A stretch of 64,000 nucleotides of DNA from Actinostola sp. cb2023 (GCA_033675265.1 JAUJYZ010000917.1:168369-232368), one strand, 5' to 3'. Positions 23,800 through 36,129 are shown, numbered from the stretch's first letter. Notes: a model not told the origin generated them from the letters alone. Numbers and translations are program-made.

Positions 23800-24779
23800 T
23801 TGCGACCAGTGAGCGAGCCCCAGCGAGTGAACTGGGAGCAACACTAATCTTTGGTTGGGCTTCCTGTGTTTCAGATGCCAGCTCGATTCTCGATTTATGT
23901 TTTTCGGTGGAGGCGCATATATTTTTTTTACGTGACTTTTGCCCTGACGTCATATATCGTACGTTCCCGTCGTTCATTTGGCCATTTGTGACTCGTGATC
24001 TCGTGTTTAGTGGATTCGAAGCCTTTTTGCTCGTACTTTATATCCGGTTCTTCGATGGAATTATGTAAAGATCTTCGTTTATTGTTGACGATCGCTTCAG
24101 TTAGCAACATATCGAGGGGAAGGCAATGTTATTTTATTAGTCTTTCAGCTCTGTTGTGTGCTAAGTCGCTGCACTGATTGCCACTGTGGACAACATAAGT
24201 AGTCGACCAAATCCTAGCACCGTATAAATGCTCTTGGAAACGAAGTCATTCCAGATGCAGAGACATTGTCACTGAATTATCTGCCTAACAGCTCGTTCGT
24301 TTATCGTGCCACCAACTGTACCAAACTTTATTCTAATTTCAAGATATAAGTGTTCATAAGAGACCGTTCATAAGTGTAGCAAAATGAATACTGAAAAATC
24401 GATAAAGTACGTACATTGATAAAGAAAAAAATGTATGTTGATTTTTATTGATTGATACTAAAGTCTTTCTTCATTGATAATAATTGCCGTTGGAGCAAAG
24501 CGTAGATGGCTTATAAATTCTATGTCAATAGATTTCTAAAACTGTTCAGGTGGCTATGTACTAGTACACGGGCTTGCAATAACTAGCCTCCTATGTAACA
24601 TGACAGTGGAAATTAAATCACATCTCTGTAAAAATCAACCAATCAGAATGGACCGTTCTCACGGTTGAAATGGACAAGAAACGATCGCGAAATCAAAACA
24701 TTTTTACGTGCATGGAGGATTGTCGATTTTTCTTGGTTTTTGACTCCGGAGGTCGCAATTCTTGACCTATGGTTAGCCT
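23800..24779. mobile_element. insert in copy B with TTGCGACC ends
   Basis: This ~0.96-0.98-kb segment is absent from copies A and C. It starts TTGCGACCAGTGAG and nearly ends GGAGGTCGCAA, giving 8-10-bp inverted ends (AATTGCGACC). The interior contains GGGCTTCCTGTG at 23857 and several short open frames with no known motif. The boundary on the right and the target duplication are unclear, so the superfamily is left open. Confidence 0.55.
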
Positions 24780-25148
24780 AGTAATAATAATAAAGTTAAT
24801 AATAATAATCAATTTATATAGCACTATTCTTAGTATAGCGTGAAGTCGGGCTTCTCACTGAAATGTAGCCTATTTGAACTAAATATAGATATCTTATAGT
24901 GCGATTAAAACAGTGTTTGCGGTAGAATATATATGCTTTCCTTGCAATTTCATACTGCGATTTCACAAACGAATCATGAATGACAATGACATAGTTTATT
25001 TGGTACCATAAATATATCCATACAAATGTATTCCCGCGTATATATACATCATTTCTGACATTTAATAACTGATGTTTTCAGTATATGTCACGTCACTGAT
25101 GTATTTATTCAGTGCTATATCACACTCAACCCTCAGATAATCATAGAG

Positions 25149-25220
25149 TGTCCAGTAGCTCAGTGTTAGAGCAACCGTCTAGAAAATCGGCAAGTCGTGG
25201 GTTCGTTTCCCACCTGGGGC
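25149..25220 (+). repeat. tRNA-like head of a probable SINE
   Basis: The segment has an A-box-like TAGCTCAGTGTTAGAGC, a good T-arm (gtggg-TTCGTTT-cccac) and a partly paired acceptor (tgtccag/ctggggc). The anticodon stem pairs poorly and the B box is off consensus (GGTTCGTTTCC), so it is not a functional tRNA. It continues into ~270 bp of unrelated sequence to about 25490, as in tRNA-derived SINEs. Copy A retains only the first part of the tRNA-like region, ending at gtagctcag (about 19449). Confidence 0.6.
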
Positions 25221-25769
25221 TCAGATTTTTCTGTTGTGGTTGATGTGTGTTGTAACGCAGAGTTATTTCTTCTTTATTCATATAAATACAAAGAGCATAT
25301 ATATAAACTAGACATCGCAGAGTTATTACACAGTGTTTGGATGAAGTGTAAACAAATAGGTATCTCGGCTCGGTGTCTGAAAACCTCACAACTGTTCTCT
25401 TCACTGCGTGTATCAACTCACTTCGATTCGTTCTAAGTTCTGAAGATCTCTAAACCCTTTGCAGTACTAGTAATGGATTGATAAATCCGTATCTCTATGA
25501 ATTATTGTGGTTATTTTGAAAACAAGACGACATACTAGTAACTAAAATCGATTTCACAAACTCAGCGAATCATAGAAATGACAATGACAATACTTTATTT
25601 GGTGCCATAAATATATCCATACCAAATACAAATATCAATAAACTAGACATCGCAGCGTGTTCCACATCCATGGTGACTCGAACAATCATGAGCAATATTT
25701 CCTGCATTCTGGGCATTCAACACAGTGATTTACTTACAACTGAATTGATTTCAAAACTCAGCAAAATAA

Positions 25770-26790
25770 AGATCTACCAGTGTTATAAGCTTACCACAAA
25801 GTATAGAAGACATTGACTTCGTTTAGATTTCAGTTGTGCGATACTCATGTGCGAAACTGATAGCATATTTCTATTCTTAAATTTCTCGCATTTTGCTTTG
25901 ATCCCTATTATTTCATCATTGAACTCAACATATGAGGTCATTTGAGCGATATTTTAGTTGTTTTGAGCAATATTTGTTTGTGAAGAATGTCTCGTGTTGA
26001 TCAGAGCCTTCGGTAATTATCTGAGCGGCCATCTATCAGTGTTATAAGCTTACCACAACACACAATTACAGCGGTACAAAGTATAGAAGACATTGACTTC
26101 GTTTAGATTTCAATCTTGTGTCAGTTGTGCAATACTCATGTGTGATACTGATAGCATATTTCTCTTCTTAAATGTCTCGCATTTTGCTTTGATCCCTATT
26201 ATTTCATCATTGAACTCAACATATGAGGTCATTTGAGCGATATTTTAGTTGTTTTGAGCAATATTTGTTTGTGAAGAATGTCTCGTGCTGATCAGAGCCT
26301 TCAGTAATTATCTGAGCGGCCATCTATCAGTGTTATAAGCTTACCACAACACACAATTACAGCGGTACAAAGTATAGAAGACATTGACTTCGTTTAGATT
26401 TCAATCTTGTGTCAGTTGTGCAATACTCATGTGTGATACTGATAGCATATTTCTCTTCTTAAATGTCTCGCATTTTGCTTTGATCCCTATTATTTCATCA
26501 TTGAACTCAACATATGAGGTCATTTGAGCGATATTTTAGTTGTTTTGAGCAATATTTGTTTGTGAAGAATGTCTCGTGCTGATCAGAGCCTTCAGTAATT
26601 ATCTGAGCGGCCATCTATCAGTGTTATAAGCTTACCACAACACACAATTACAGCGGTACAAAGTATAGAAGACATTGACTTCGTTTAGATTTCAATCTTG
26701 TGTCAGTTGTGCGATGCTCATGTGCGATACTGATAGCATATTTCTCTTCTTAAATTTCTCGCATTTTGCTTTGATCTGACCGGATCTCTA
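25770..26790. repeat. 291-bp tandem amplification, about 3.5 units
   Basis: The phrase atctatcagtgttataagc lies at 26031, 26322 and 26613, exactly 291 bp apart, with a more diverged first unit from about 25775 and a truncated last one. Copy A has a single unit (about 19730-20020), so the amplification happened after the segment was duplicated. Confidence 0.93.
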
Positions 26791-26795
26791 TTTTA

Positions 26796-26822
26796 GAGTC
26801 GGGCCTTCCACAGGAAGCCCGA
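26796..26822. repeat. short hairpin with the CACAGGAAGCCC motif
   Basis: AGTCGGGCCTTCC and GGAAGCCCGACT pair around ACA. It sits at the junction where copy B lost sequence present in copy A. Confidence 0.7.
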
Positions 26823-27250
26823 CTAATAATTACATTGATTCATTTTGGCTCAATTAGTACCATTTAGTTTTAATACCTTTCTTTACTTAATTTCACTTTC
26901 TACATGATTCAACAACATACAATTTCCATATTCATCAGGTGAACTTCTTCCTTTTGTACTCTGTGATTTTGTTTCGGCCCGCAGGCCAAAACGTTACTGT
27001 ATTTGGTTTCTCATAAACATAATACTACCAGCACTGCCTGTCAATTAGCTGTCACAGTTTTGGATCACATCCAATCATATGTGGCTTTCTTATCACGATT
27101 ACGAAAGAAACTGAGGATATGCAAATTACCATGAGAACGCCTTCATTTCTTTTCAACGTGCCGCCCCGAACGATAAACACTTTCACAAACGTATTCCAAA
27201 CTGATATGTTTTCACAAGTTTCACTTCAGTTTCAAAAGGACAGCGAAAAG

Positions 27251-28633
27251 AAGCTTGGAGCCGCTGATCAAAAGATATGAGGCTTAAAAGTTAACAATGT
27301 TGCCTCTAGTGAGTGAGTAGCGAGTTAAAAAGGAGCAATGATTGAGTTTGGAAATATGTTTCCATATGTTTCTCTTCTTCCTTTGACACTTTGCCGTCAA
27401 TTTTTTTGTAGAAAAGGATCAACATTTTTGAAAATCCAAAGTATGCAAAGGAAATTGGTGATCCCTAATATTTTCTTTGTTTTCTACTGTAGTACTCGAA
27501 ACCAATGTTTGTGCCCTTTTTAAATACATTGAATCTTCAAAACGTTTTGCAATCACATTACCTTGGGTCCCTAATCTTTTTGCAGTACCAAACAGACGTA
27601 TGAGGCCTGGATTTGATCTTCTCTGTATCCCTTGAGCAAACGTGCATGATTGGAGCTTGCTGAGCTTTCTGTTTCCCTATCAGAAATCTCCCCATATTGC
27701 TTGCTATGCTTGAGGAACATGTAATGAGAGAGGACGTGTTGCACCTGATGAATTGAGATGGGAGTCGTTCGCAGGCTCTCCGGATGTTGGTTAGGGGTGT
27801 ATGATTATCACGATTACGCATTTGGAGTGTTTTGACATCTATGGCGAAGAAAAGGTGGTGGCCAGTTCCAGAGTAGTTGATTCTGGAGGGGCAGACGATG
27901 CTCAGGGTGCACTTTGTATCCTTTATATACATATAGGTACATATAGCCATGATTGTGACAAGTGGGCCCATTCTTATATCTTGGCAAAATCATGCCTATA
28001 TGTACCTGGATTTATATGTATGTAAAGGATGCAAAACGCACCCTGAACATTGTATGTCCCTCCAGAATCAACTATTCTGGAACTGGCCATCACCTTTTCT
28101 TCACCATAGATGTAAAATCACTCCAAATGCGTAATCGGGATAATCATACACCCCTAACCAACATCCGGAGAGCCTGCGAACGACTCCCATCTCAATTCAT
28201 CAGGTGCAACACGTCCTTTCTCATTGCATGTTCCTCAAGCATAACAAGCAATATGGGGAGGTTTCTGACAGGGAAACAGAAGGCTCAGCGACTCCAATCA
28301 TGCACGTTTGCTCAAGAGATACACAGAATATCAAATCCAGACCTCATACATCTGTTTGGTACTGCAAAAAAATTAGAGACTCAAGGTAATGTGATTGCAA
28401 AACGTTTTGAAGATTCAATGTATTTGAAAAGGGCACAAACATTGGTTTTGAGTACTACAGTAGAAAATAAACACAATATTAGGGATCACCAATTTCCTTT
28501 GCATGCTTTGAATTTTCAAAATATTGATATTTCCAAACTCAATCATTGCTCCTTTATAACTCGCTACTCACTCACTTGAAGTAACATTGTAAACTTTTAA
28601 GCCTCATATCTTTTGATCAGCGGTTCCAAGCTT
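27251..28633. repeat. 1.38-kb palindrome (foldback), copy B
   Basis: Sister of the copy A palindrome. Arms are ~690 bp with the centre near 27955. The minus-strand frame 27558-27971 has 137 open codons. The plus-strand frame 27962-28579 has 205 open codons and begins with the same peptide in both directions (MGP...). The upstream arm frame is open at the same length as in copy A. The palindrome is absent from copy C. Confidence 0.88.
27962..28579 (+). CDS. 205-codon open frame in palindrome arm, unknown
   Basis: This is the longest non-repetitive open frame in the window. The equivalent frame is open for 137 codons in the other arm, and in copy A for 137 codons on one side and 197 codons with one nonsense change on the other. 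The predicted peptide is basic, with scattered Cys and His and no signal peptide, membrane segment or domain I recognise. Given the number of frames examined, an open stretch this long is only moderately surprising. Persistence in related arms is not independent evidence, because the copies share descent. It may be a remnant of a transposon protein or chance. No promoter or splice context is supported. Confidence 0.2.
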   Translation: MGPFLYLGKIMPICTWIYMYVKDAKRTLNIVCPSRINYSGTGHHLFFTIDVKSLQMRNRDNHTPLTNIRRACERLPSQFIRCNTSFLIACSSSITSNMGRFLTGKQKAQRLQSCTFAQEIHRISNPDLIHLFGTAKKLETQGNVIAKRFEDSMYLKRAQTLVLSTTVENKHNIRDHQFPLHALNFQNIDISKLNHCSFITRYSLT

Positions 28634-29073
28634 TTTCCCAGTTACGTCACGCTCATTTCGATGACGCATTTTATCCCGATGTGCAACAGGTGTCCAAGTG
28701 CAGTGTGACCTGTGTATTTCACTCCTAAAGCGATATGCCATTCTATCCCATTTCCAAACCCATCTCTATTACTGACGTTTCTATTTGGTATATGTACATG
28801 TATTTGAAATAATTGTCAGATTATAGGGCAAAGTACTATTATCAAAGCTAGTGTGTTTAACGAAAGTGTGGGGTTTTAAATAATTTGATTGTCTCACACA
28901 TGCTCAATGTGTTATGTGGGTGTCGTGATTCCTGATTACCTGGGCGGGCTTTCTGTGGAAGGAGTGTGAGTCTAAAAATGCAGGCTGTTCTTCTCCTTCT
29001 TTGTTGTCGTCGTCTTTTGACCTCAAATGTGAAAGTGGCTTCTAATGTGCATGCACTACATCTAAGGCTCATA

Positions 29074-29350
29074 CAGTACCGGTCAGAAGTATCGTGTAAT
29101 TTGAGTGTAGTACACTCACAACTACACTCATCTACACCCGTTTTTTTCACATGTAATTTTCTTTGTTTGCGAACACAATGGAGATAAGTTAATGAGCTTC
29201 GGAAGTGCATGTAGTTACTACACTCGTTCGCATGGACTCAATGCACCTGAGTGTAATACACTCAACTGAGTGTACTACACTCAACATGCACACACAGTTT
29301 ACACTCAGAATACACGCAAAAAAATTTTAAGATGCTTCTGACCGGTACTG
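29074..29350. mobile_element. TA-flanked MITE with internal GAGTGTA palindromes
   Basis: TIRs CAGTACCGGTCAGAAG lie at both ends, with TA at 29072-29073 and 29351-29352. Copy A at about 22446-22462 shows the uninterrupted site (ctcatatataggtg), and copy C also lacks the insert. The interior holds three 15-bp palindromes of the form GAGTGTAnTACACTC plus half sites. Tc1/mariner-type by TA duplication. Confidence 0.92.
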
Positions 29351-30572
29351 TATATAGGTGAAATGATGGTCAAAGAAATTTTATTCGCTGTTTGTATCCT
29401 TGTATTTAAGCATACAACTAACAATGTAAAGTACTAAGTTCATCATCTCATGCGAGTGACATCATGCAACATCAAGTCATCTCATCAACAGAAGTCAAAC
29501 TCAAGTGAGTCAATTTATTTTAGTACCGCCTCAAGTTAAATATTATTTGGCCTTGCAATGTTTCTGCCTGAATCTATCAGATGTATGTGGCTTAGTAAGA
29601 ACTCGTAATTTTATTGGTGACTGTGAAATCGTTTCTTTTAAGGTAATTGAAATGTGCTTCACCGGCTGACAGCCATCAGTGTCAGTGCTGAATGTTGCTT
29701 GTAGTAAAAAATAAATGCATCACATGTTCATCAACTATTGAACTTTAGTTTATGATGCAACAGCATAGAGTCAGAGGTTGACTATTAGCGAATAATGCAT
29801 GTTGAAGTGAAAGGAATGTTATTTGTTTGCTTTTTCAATATAAATTTTATGCACTCTTGAGACGGAATCCACACTAATTTCAAGATTCATATATATAAGC
29901 ATGTACTTCCTATCTGAAATTCGAATTGAAATCAAGTTATATTATAAGATGTCCCAACTGGAATCTGGCATTTGGGCTAGAGAGATTTTAGACTCTTATT
30001 TGGATCTGTTGTCATTCTTGAACTTAAAAAAGAGATATGTTAAAAGCTGAATGTGGCAATACTAGCTCGCAAGTTCATTATTAGTTTGTCTTATATTAGA
30101 AAAGTCAAAACGAAAAGATGTGTGTTAGGCAACATGAAAATTGGATATTTCGATTACAATACAGTAACCATTGCTGCAGACAATAATTACTGTATTATAG
30201 CTGTAATACCCAAATGCCATGATGCTTAACACAGATCTTCTTGCTTTGACTTGCTATTCAACCTGTATGCCCAAAGGAACACATTCAGTCTCATATGATA
30301 ACCGAGGGGTCTGATCGTATCAAGCCCAAACATATATCAATCATGTGGATCATATCATTTTGCTGATTGTTGAACAATTTTTGTCATGCAAGAGTACATA
30401 ATAGTTCGTTCATTGATATACAAGTATTAACACTGATTTATTTATTATATGAAAATTTAAATAATAATTTACGTAATCTAATTTCAATCCTGTGAAGTAG
30501 ATCATATATCATATAATTTCTCTGAGTGATGTTAAACAATTGTTGACATGCAACAGAATATAGAATAATAAC

Positions 30573-31330
30573 TAGCCGTAGCTCTCGCTAAATGCCAACG
30601 AGGATAATGATTTTGTTGCAATGATCTTTTGTGATTATTGAAACACAGTTTTATACTCCATGATTTATTTTATTTTGCGAAAACTTGACCTAATTCCAGA
30701 GATGATGGCTTAGAAATAATATATTGTAAAAACAATTACATCAATTCACAGACGTATAATTAGCACGTTTGCTAGACAGTCTGGCTTTCCAAGTTAGATT
30801 GACACTTCGATCAGTCTAGCAGCAGGATTTGTTATTATTTACTGGCCTGCAGTAATGAGTATTTTGAGTCGATTAAACAATTCAGTAAAGAAGGATTTGT
30901 GTCTCTTGTTGGCCGATCACATTACTGTGTAAATATATTTCGAACACGGTGATTCGGTTTTGAGTATTAATTTTACTCAGTTTAGAACACAGGCTTTCAT
31001 ATAGTCAGCAAATCGATCTAGCAAAGAGTACACAGTCCAGTATAACAAAAGTAATGAACATAAATCTGACTTTTTTGGACTTACATGTATCTCGTGCAAC
31101 GAAACAATGTAAACAACAGCGTAGCGATCAGCGTAACTCTTCCCGTGACAACCACGTGATTATTATCATGTCAGACTAATGTGCTTTCTGATTGATTCAG
31201 ACCGTGGTCTACACAACATTTTGGTGGTCCATTTGAGATTTTTTTCTGTTTACAAGAAATGTTCGTGCTTCGGAACTATATTGCTGCCGCCTCATCAGCC
31301 TCGCGTCTTCGCTCAGCTGACTCGTTGGCA
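30573..31330. mobile_element. insert private to copy C
   Basis: This ~0.75-kb segment has no counterpart in A or B. TGCCAACGAG near 30592 and CTCGTTGGCA near 31320 form a 10-bp inverted pair close to its edges. No coding motif. A TIR element is the simplest reading, but the exact ends and duplication are not resolved. Confidence 0.5.
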
Positions 31331-31523
31331 ATAATAATAATAATAATAATAAATTTATATAGAGCGCTATCCTTGGTATAATAATTACATTGATTCATTT
31401 TGGATCAATTAGTACCATTTAGTTTTAATATCTTTCTTGCCTTAATTTCACTTTCTACATGATTCAACAACACACAATTTCCATATTCATCAGGTGAACT
31501 TCTTCCTTTTGTACTGTGGTTTT

Positions 31524-31991
31524 GTTTCGGCCCGCAGGGCAATACATTACTGTATTTGGTTTCTCATTAACACAATACTACCAGCACTGTAGTCATATGC
31601 GGCTTTCTTATCACGGTTACGAAAGAAACTGAGGATATGCAAATTATAGTGAGAACGGGTCTCTCTGATTGGTCCAAAACAGCACTTATATCTTTACGCT
31701 CAAATTGAAGGTGTAGTTAATTTCTTTTCAACGTGCCGCGCCGAACACTTTCACAAACGTATTCCAATCTGATATATTTTCACAAGTTTCACTTCAGTTT
31801 CAAAAGGACAGCGAAAAGAAGCATGCAAGAGAAATTGCCTCTAAAAGTTCAACACAAGATACAAATCCTAAACCACTGACCAATGTAACTATATCACGTG
31901 ATTAGTGGGGACACAATTTTCCCATCCCCCATCCCCCCAAAACGCCCGGGCAAAAACGTCTGCATATTTAAAATAGTTAACGGACCGAAAC
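31524..31991. mobile_element. GTTTCGGCC-ended element, 468 bp
   Basis: Same ends and C-rich inner segment as 14231-14441, with an extra ~250 bp between. Both copies are followed by atcattgcttttga, so the repeat unit is slightly longer than the inverted ends. Confidence 0.6.
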
Positions 31992-32887
31992 ATCATTGCT
32001 TTTGATTATAGGGCAAAGTACTATTATCAAAGCTAGTGTGTTTTAATAAAGTGTGGGGTTTTATATAATTTGATTGTCTCACACATGCTCAATGTGTTAT
32101 GTGGGTGTCGTGATTCCTGATTACCTGGGCGGGCTTTCTGTGGAAGGAGTCTGAGTCTAAAAATGCAGGCTGTTCTTCTTCTTCGTTGTCATCATCTTTT
32201 GACCTCAAATGTGAAAGCGGCTTCTAATGCGAATGTGCTCTGCGCCGGCCGCTAAGATACATCGAAGGCTCAGACGTGAAATGACGGTCAAAGAAATTGT
32301 ATTCGCTGTTTGTATCCTTGTATTTAAGCATATGACTAGCAATGTAAAAATTCAAGTGTAAGTACTTCAAGTTCGATATCATGAGCGATATCATGCAACA
32401 TCAAGTCATCTCATTAACAGAAGTCAAATGCAAGCGAGTCAAGTTATTTCAATACTGCCTCAAGTTAAATCAGCATATATCCTGGATAATATTATTTGGC
32501 CTTACAATTTTTCTGTCTGAATCTATCAGATGTCTGTGGTTTAGTAAGAACTCATAAATTTATTGATGACTTTGTGAAATCGCTTCTTGTAAGGTAATTG
32601 AAATGTGCTTCACCGGCTGACAGCCATCAGTGTCAGTGTTAAAGGATACAGAATACATATTGTTTGTAGTAAAAATTAAATGCATGACAGATGTTCATCA
32701 ACTATTGAACTTTAGTTCTTGGCAATATTTATGCTATGGAATGGCAATCAGAAGAGAACATGATCAATTGAATGTCAATCTATGTATGCATGCATGGTCT
32801 ACTGACTCGCACAATGAGTGACCAAACACTGTTTAGTCACGCTGTAATGTCTATATTTAATTGTGTTCAGCACTGTTTTCTGCACTA

Positions 32888-33335
32888 CAGCGGAACCTCG
32901 ATATAACGATACCCGATATAACGATGTTCCCGGTATAACGATCAACATTTGACAGCCCGGCAAATGTTACAGTAAATGTAAGAGAAAAATCCTGATTTAA
33001 CGATACAACGATATAACGATCACAATCTGGCAGCCCAAACGTAAAATTTACCCTGACATAACGATAAAATAAATCATCACGCGATGAAAAAGGAGGCTTA
33101 ACACTTGAAAAGATATGACAATACTTTAGTTCTCATTGCATAAGCTTATCCTTGGAAATATGGAAACCAAGTGTTGTACTTTAAAAATCGTTTAGTAACA
33201 ATGTGCAATAATAAATTACACAACAAACACTACATGAAAAATCAATTATTGGCTCTTTTCCCAAAAAATCGTTATATCGGGAATTCGTTATAACGATCTC
33301 CCAATATAACGATCTAATTTGGTCAGTCCCTTGTT
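32888..33335. mobile_element. pogo/Tigger-like MITE remnant
   Basis: It begins TA-CAGCGGAACCTCGATATAAC, the terminal type common in pogo/Tigger elements. The interior repeats variants of gatataacgat in both orientations (for example at 33005-33025 and 33270-33320). The expected right terminus is missing or diverged after ggtcagtccc. No transposase. Confidence 0.7.
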
Positions 33336-33471
33336 TCCGATTGTATTCAGTTTTGCCATTTAATGACCCATTCCGAGATGACATTGTCGACTGTGGAAAT
33401 TATGTTTTAAATTGTGCAAGTAATATGCTAAAACTACTTATGTATGACAATACAAATAAGCTTTTAGGTTT

Positions 33472-34290
33472 CACATTTAAAATCTATCAAAACAGCTTTA
33501 TTAACCCTTGTCCTGCCGTGTACTTTACTGGTTGACTGACTCTCACTGCCAGTTATTTTCTCAAATTTCATAGCATTGCTTTTAAAAATTACTCTAAAAT
33601 CAGCAATTGCTGGAATACCCACCAAACTTTTGCTTCTGCTTCGGCTTCTATCGCATTAAAATATTCTACAGCTTATTCTATATCTTCGAGTTCGAAACCC
33701 TCACAATTTTCTCTGATAAAGTAGATATATATCAAAATCATTCCTTGCCATTTTGCTCAAAGCGTATTCTGCCGTATTGCATTACAAAACACTTCTAAAC
33801 ATTCGTTTAAAAATCATTTTATTGCACAATATCATTCTTAAAATAAAGTATATCATCTTTGTTTCAAAATGTGTAAGTCAAAAAACACATAGGAAAGCTA
33901 ATTCTATGAACAAAGTACAAAATAAGTTACGAACGTCACACATACCTATCGTGACGGCGGCCATGTTTACTCGGAGCTCGTGGCATTACACCACATTCGA
34001 TCGCCTGTAGCGCATTATTAATCACGTGTACAAATCCGTAAAAATGATTGGCTGGTTCTCTTATGTTTAATCAATGCTTGGGGCAAAGATCACGCAAATT
34101 CCTGCACGTGCGTTCGAGATTTTTATGTTAATATATGTGCATACATTAAAAACGAGTATACACATTTAAAATCTATCAAAACAGCTTTATTAAGATGCTA
34201 GTAGAGCGTCTAGTTGCAACTGAAAAAGAGGCTACAAAAATTACTCTAAAATGATAAGAAAACAGGTGAAAAAACAGCAATTTCTGTAAA
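33472..34290. repeat. 33-bp perfect direct repeat and diverged copies
   Basis: Positions 33472-33504 and 34162-34194 are identical over 33 bases (ending aacagctttattaa). About 100 bp further on, both are followed by aaaattactctaaaat, so two diverged copies of a ~150-bp repeat lie 690 bp apart. Sequence between them contains no supported gene. Confidence 0.8.
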
Positions 34291-34438
34291 TTTGTTGGTT
34301 TTGAAGAAAATGTTAACAATGTTCAAAAGAAAGGTGGCAAATATCAGCCAACATCAGGGATATGATAGTTGCTTATTAAAAACACATTAACAGAAGTCTC
34401 AATGCAATATCGATAGGCATGATTTTTTTCTGATTATG

Positions 34439-34620
34439 ACCAGCGGTGGTAAGCCATGGTGCTTGAACACATTCTGTTTCATCTTTTTGCGGATATACAA
34501 TGTGCTTACACTTAGAAAAGAAATGTGTAATAGAAAGCCAAGGCAAAACACGTTCATAGCGGCAAACAAGTGAATATTTGTCGAGATTGTTAACCAGCCA
34601 TGTACAGGTTGGATGAAGAA
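34439..34620. repeat. diverged duplicate of 35262-35460
   Basis: Shared phrases in order are gaccagcggtggtaa / gatcagcggtggtaa, the ...gaacacattct segment, agaaaagaaa, gttcatagc, gaatatttg and agattgtt. The minus strand of this copy is open in one frame and the other copy in a different one. It is either a decayed repeat or a duplicated exon. Confidence 0.6.
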
Positions 34621-35226
34621 AGGTTGGTGGAACTAATGTGCAGTTATTCTAGATAACCATTACCATTTTATGTAATATCACATTACTTGTACATGTAATC
34701 TCAAATTGTATAATTCAAGCTATAAATAAATATATTGTATTGTGCTAGTACATGTACAGTAGTACATTTTGACATTTACAGGAATAATATTCATCGGAGT
34801 TCAAACTTTTATCAATCAAAAACAACTGATCAGAAGGTCGCATGTTGCCATTTTGAAATGCAGGAAGCCAAAGCATATATTATAAGTAAACGTACACATT
34901 GAATAAAGGTATTTTTTGTTGCGGTGCAGGTCATACTAACAATTCTTATTCAATCTTCATTTTTTTGACATAACAAAGAGAGGCATGAAGTTTCTTTTGA
35001 ATGTGAAATTATGATCAATTTGTATAACTATGATTCCGTAATTTGACATTTTCAAACTCTTGAAAACTTCAACCAACCGACAAAAATAGGTATTTTCATA
35101 TCATCTCTACATTATTAAATTTGTTGCTGCGAGTGAAGCGAAACTAATGCATTTCCTGTGTTGAGATGGGGTACCTGTGGCGGATTTTGATATTGGCTAT
35201 AGTCGAGATTTGTGTTAGTCGTTCGT
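34621..35226. other. unassigned stretch
   Basis: AT-rich sequence. No repeat, hairpin or frame that I can support. Confidence 0.35.
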
Positions 35227-35502
35227 TCAATCACAGTGATTTTCAGAGCATGCAGTACTTATGATCAGCGGTGGTAATAACAACAACATGATGCTCGAAC
35301 ACATTCTTTGGTCTTCAAATGGTGATACAATAAGTGCTCCTCGGTTGCATTGTACACTCAGAAAAGAAAGCGAAGATTCAACATGTTCATAGCAACTACT
35401 ACATTGTAAACAATGAATATTTGAAGAGATTGTTCCCAGCCGTGTAGAAATCGTGCTACAACTGATAAACAAACAAATAGCTGGTCGTCCATCTATAATC
35501 TA
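35227..35502 (-). CDS. weak candidate exon, unknown product
   Basis: On the minus strand, tttgtttgtttatcag followed by TTGTAGC looks like a good splice acceptor (about 35503). Two frames are open downstream: one for ~90 codons to 35227, and one for ~39 codons that would be in phase with the candidate exon at 36130-36266. Neither translation resembles a family I know. The diverged duplicate at 34439-34620 does not keep the same frame, which argues against constraint. Confidence 0.15.
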
Positions 35503-35734
35503 TATGTTCAGTTCTTATTCATCTACATGTATATGTTCAAGGTAATTTAATGGAGTAGAAACAGCTCACTTGTCAACAGCTTTTCGCATCAAATGAAATC
35601 GAAAATTCATTTTTTTCATTCTACAAAAATTCCTTAGATTCTGTTTTTTGGACATGATCGATAATATTCAAATTTATTTGCTTGTCAAAAAAAATCAAAA
35701 CCGGTGGTTTGAGAGGTTTTTGGGGTAGGATGAT

Positions 35735-35800
35735 ACCTTGAATGAATGAATAGACTTTATTTATCGAGGGTAGCATGTAACTCTTGTGCTCTAAAACATA
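35735..35800 (-). mobile_element. LINE/SINE 3' tail, minus strand
   Basis: TGAATGAATGAATAGACTTT followed by atttatcga is, on the minus strand, an aataaagtc...(ATTC)n end, the usual 3' terminus of several non-LTR families. The upstream element body (to about 35930) has no recognisable RT. Confidence 0.5.
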
Positions 35801-36129
35801 TTGATATATTGATGGCATTGACTCTTCATATTGCAAATGTTAAATCAAGCAACATTTGTCCTGTTTGCTTTCTCAAAAAACGGATATGTTCATGTGTTGG
35901 AGGGTGCTTTATGAGCATACATGTATAAAGGGGAATACAAGTGTAGCTTGATTAAACACCTTCTAAACCCCTAGGGAAATCGTAGATAGTTAATAAGCAG
36001 TTGTTCTGCATGGGGTTTACTGATGAGCACACGCCTATCGACGGAGCCCGTCCAACACGGACGTGTGGACGGTCCCATGCGCGACACACATTTTATGTTA
36101 ACATACTTCTAGGCTGTACTGTATCCTAC

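Larger units (their letters stand above)
22889..29757. repeat. composite segmental repeat, copy B
   Basis: Longest copy. It follows copy A module by module and carries extras: an insert at about 23800-24780, a tRNA-like piece at 25149-25490, a threefold 291-bp amplification at 25.77-26.79 kb, and a TA-flanked MITE at 29074-29350. Part of the block before the gtttcggcc module is deleted compared with A. Confidence 0.9.
29758..32713. repeat. composite segmental repeat, copy C (shortened)
   Basis: It starts like B, then has a private insert (about 30573-31330), the (AAT)n tract, the cattttggatcaattagtacc block, the complete gtttcggcc element at 31524-31991 and the shared tail. It lacks the large palindrome and the block corresponding to about 24.8-26.8 kb. 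Confidence 0.88.

Noticed and set aside
25149..25220. Functional tRNA gene
   Set aside because: The T-arm is good but the anticodon stem and acceptor pair poorly and the B box is off consensus. It continues into SINE-like sequence.
33472..34194. LTR-like pair or piggyBac insertion (33-bp direct repeats, ttattaaccc)
   Set aside because: The repeats are too short for LTRs, no matching GGGTTAA right end exists, and homology resumes beyond the repeats, which fits an old duplicated repeat instead.
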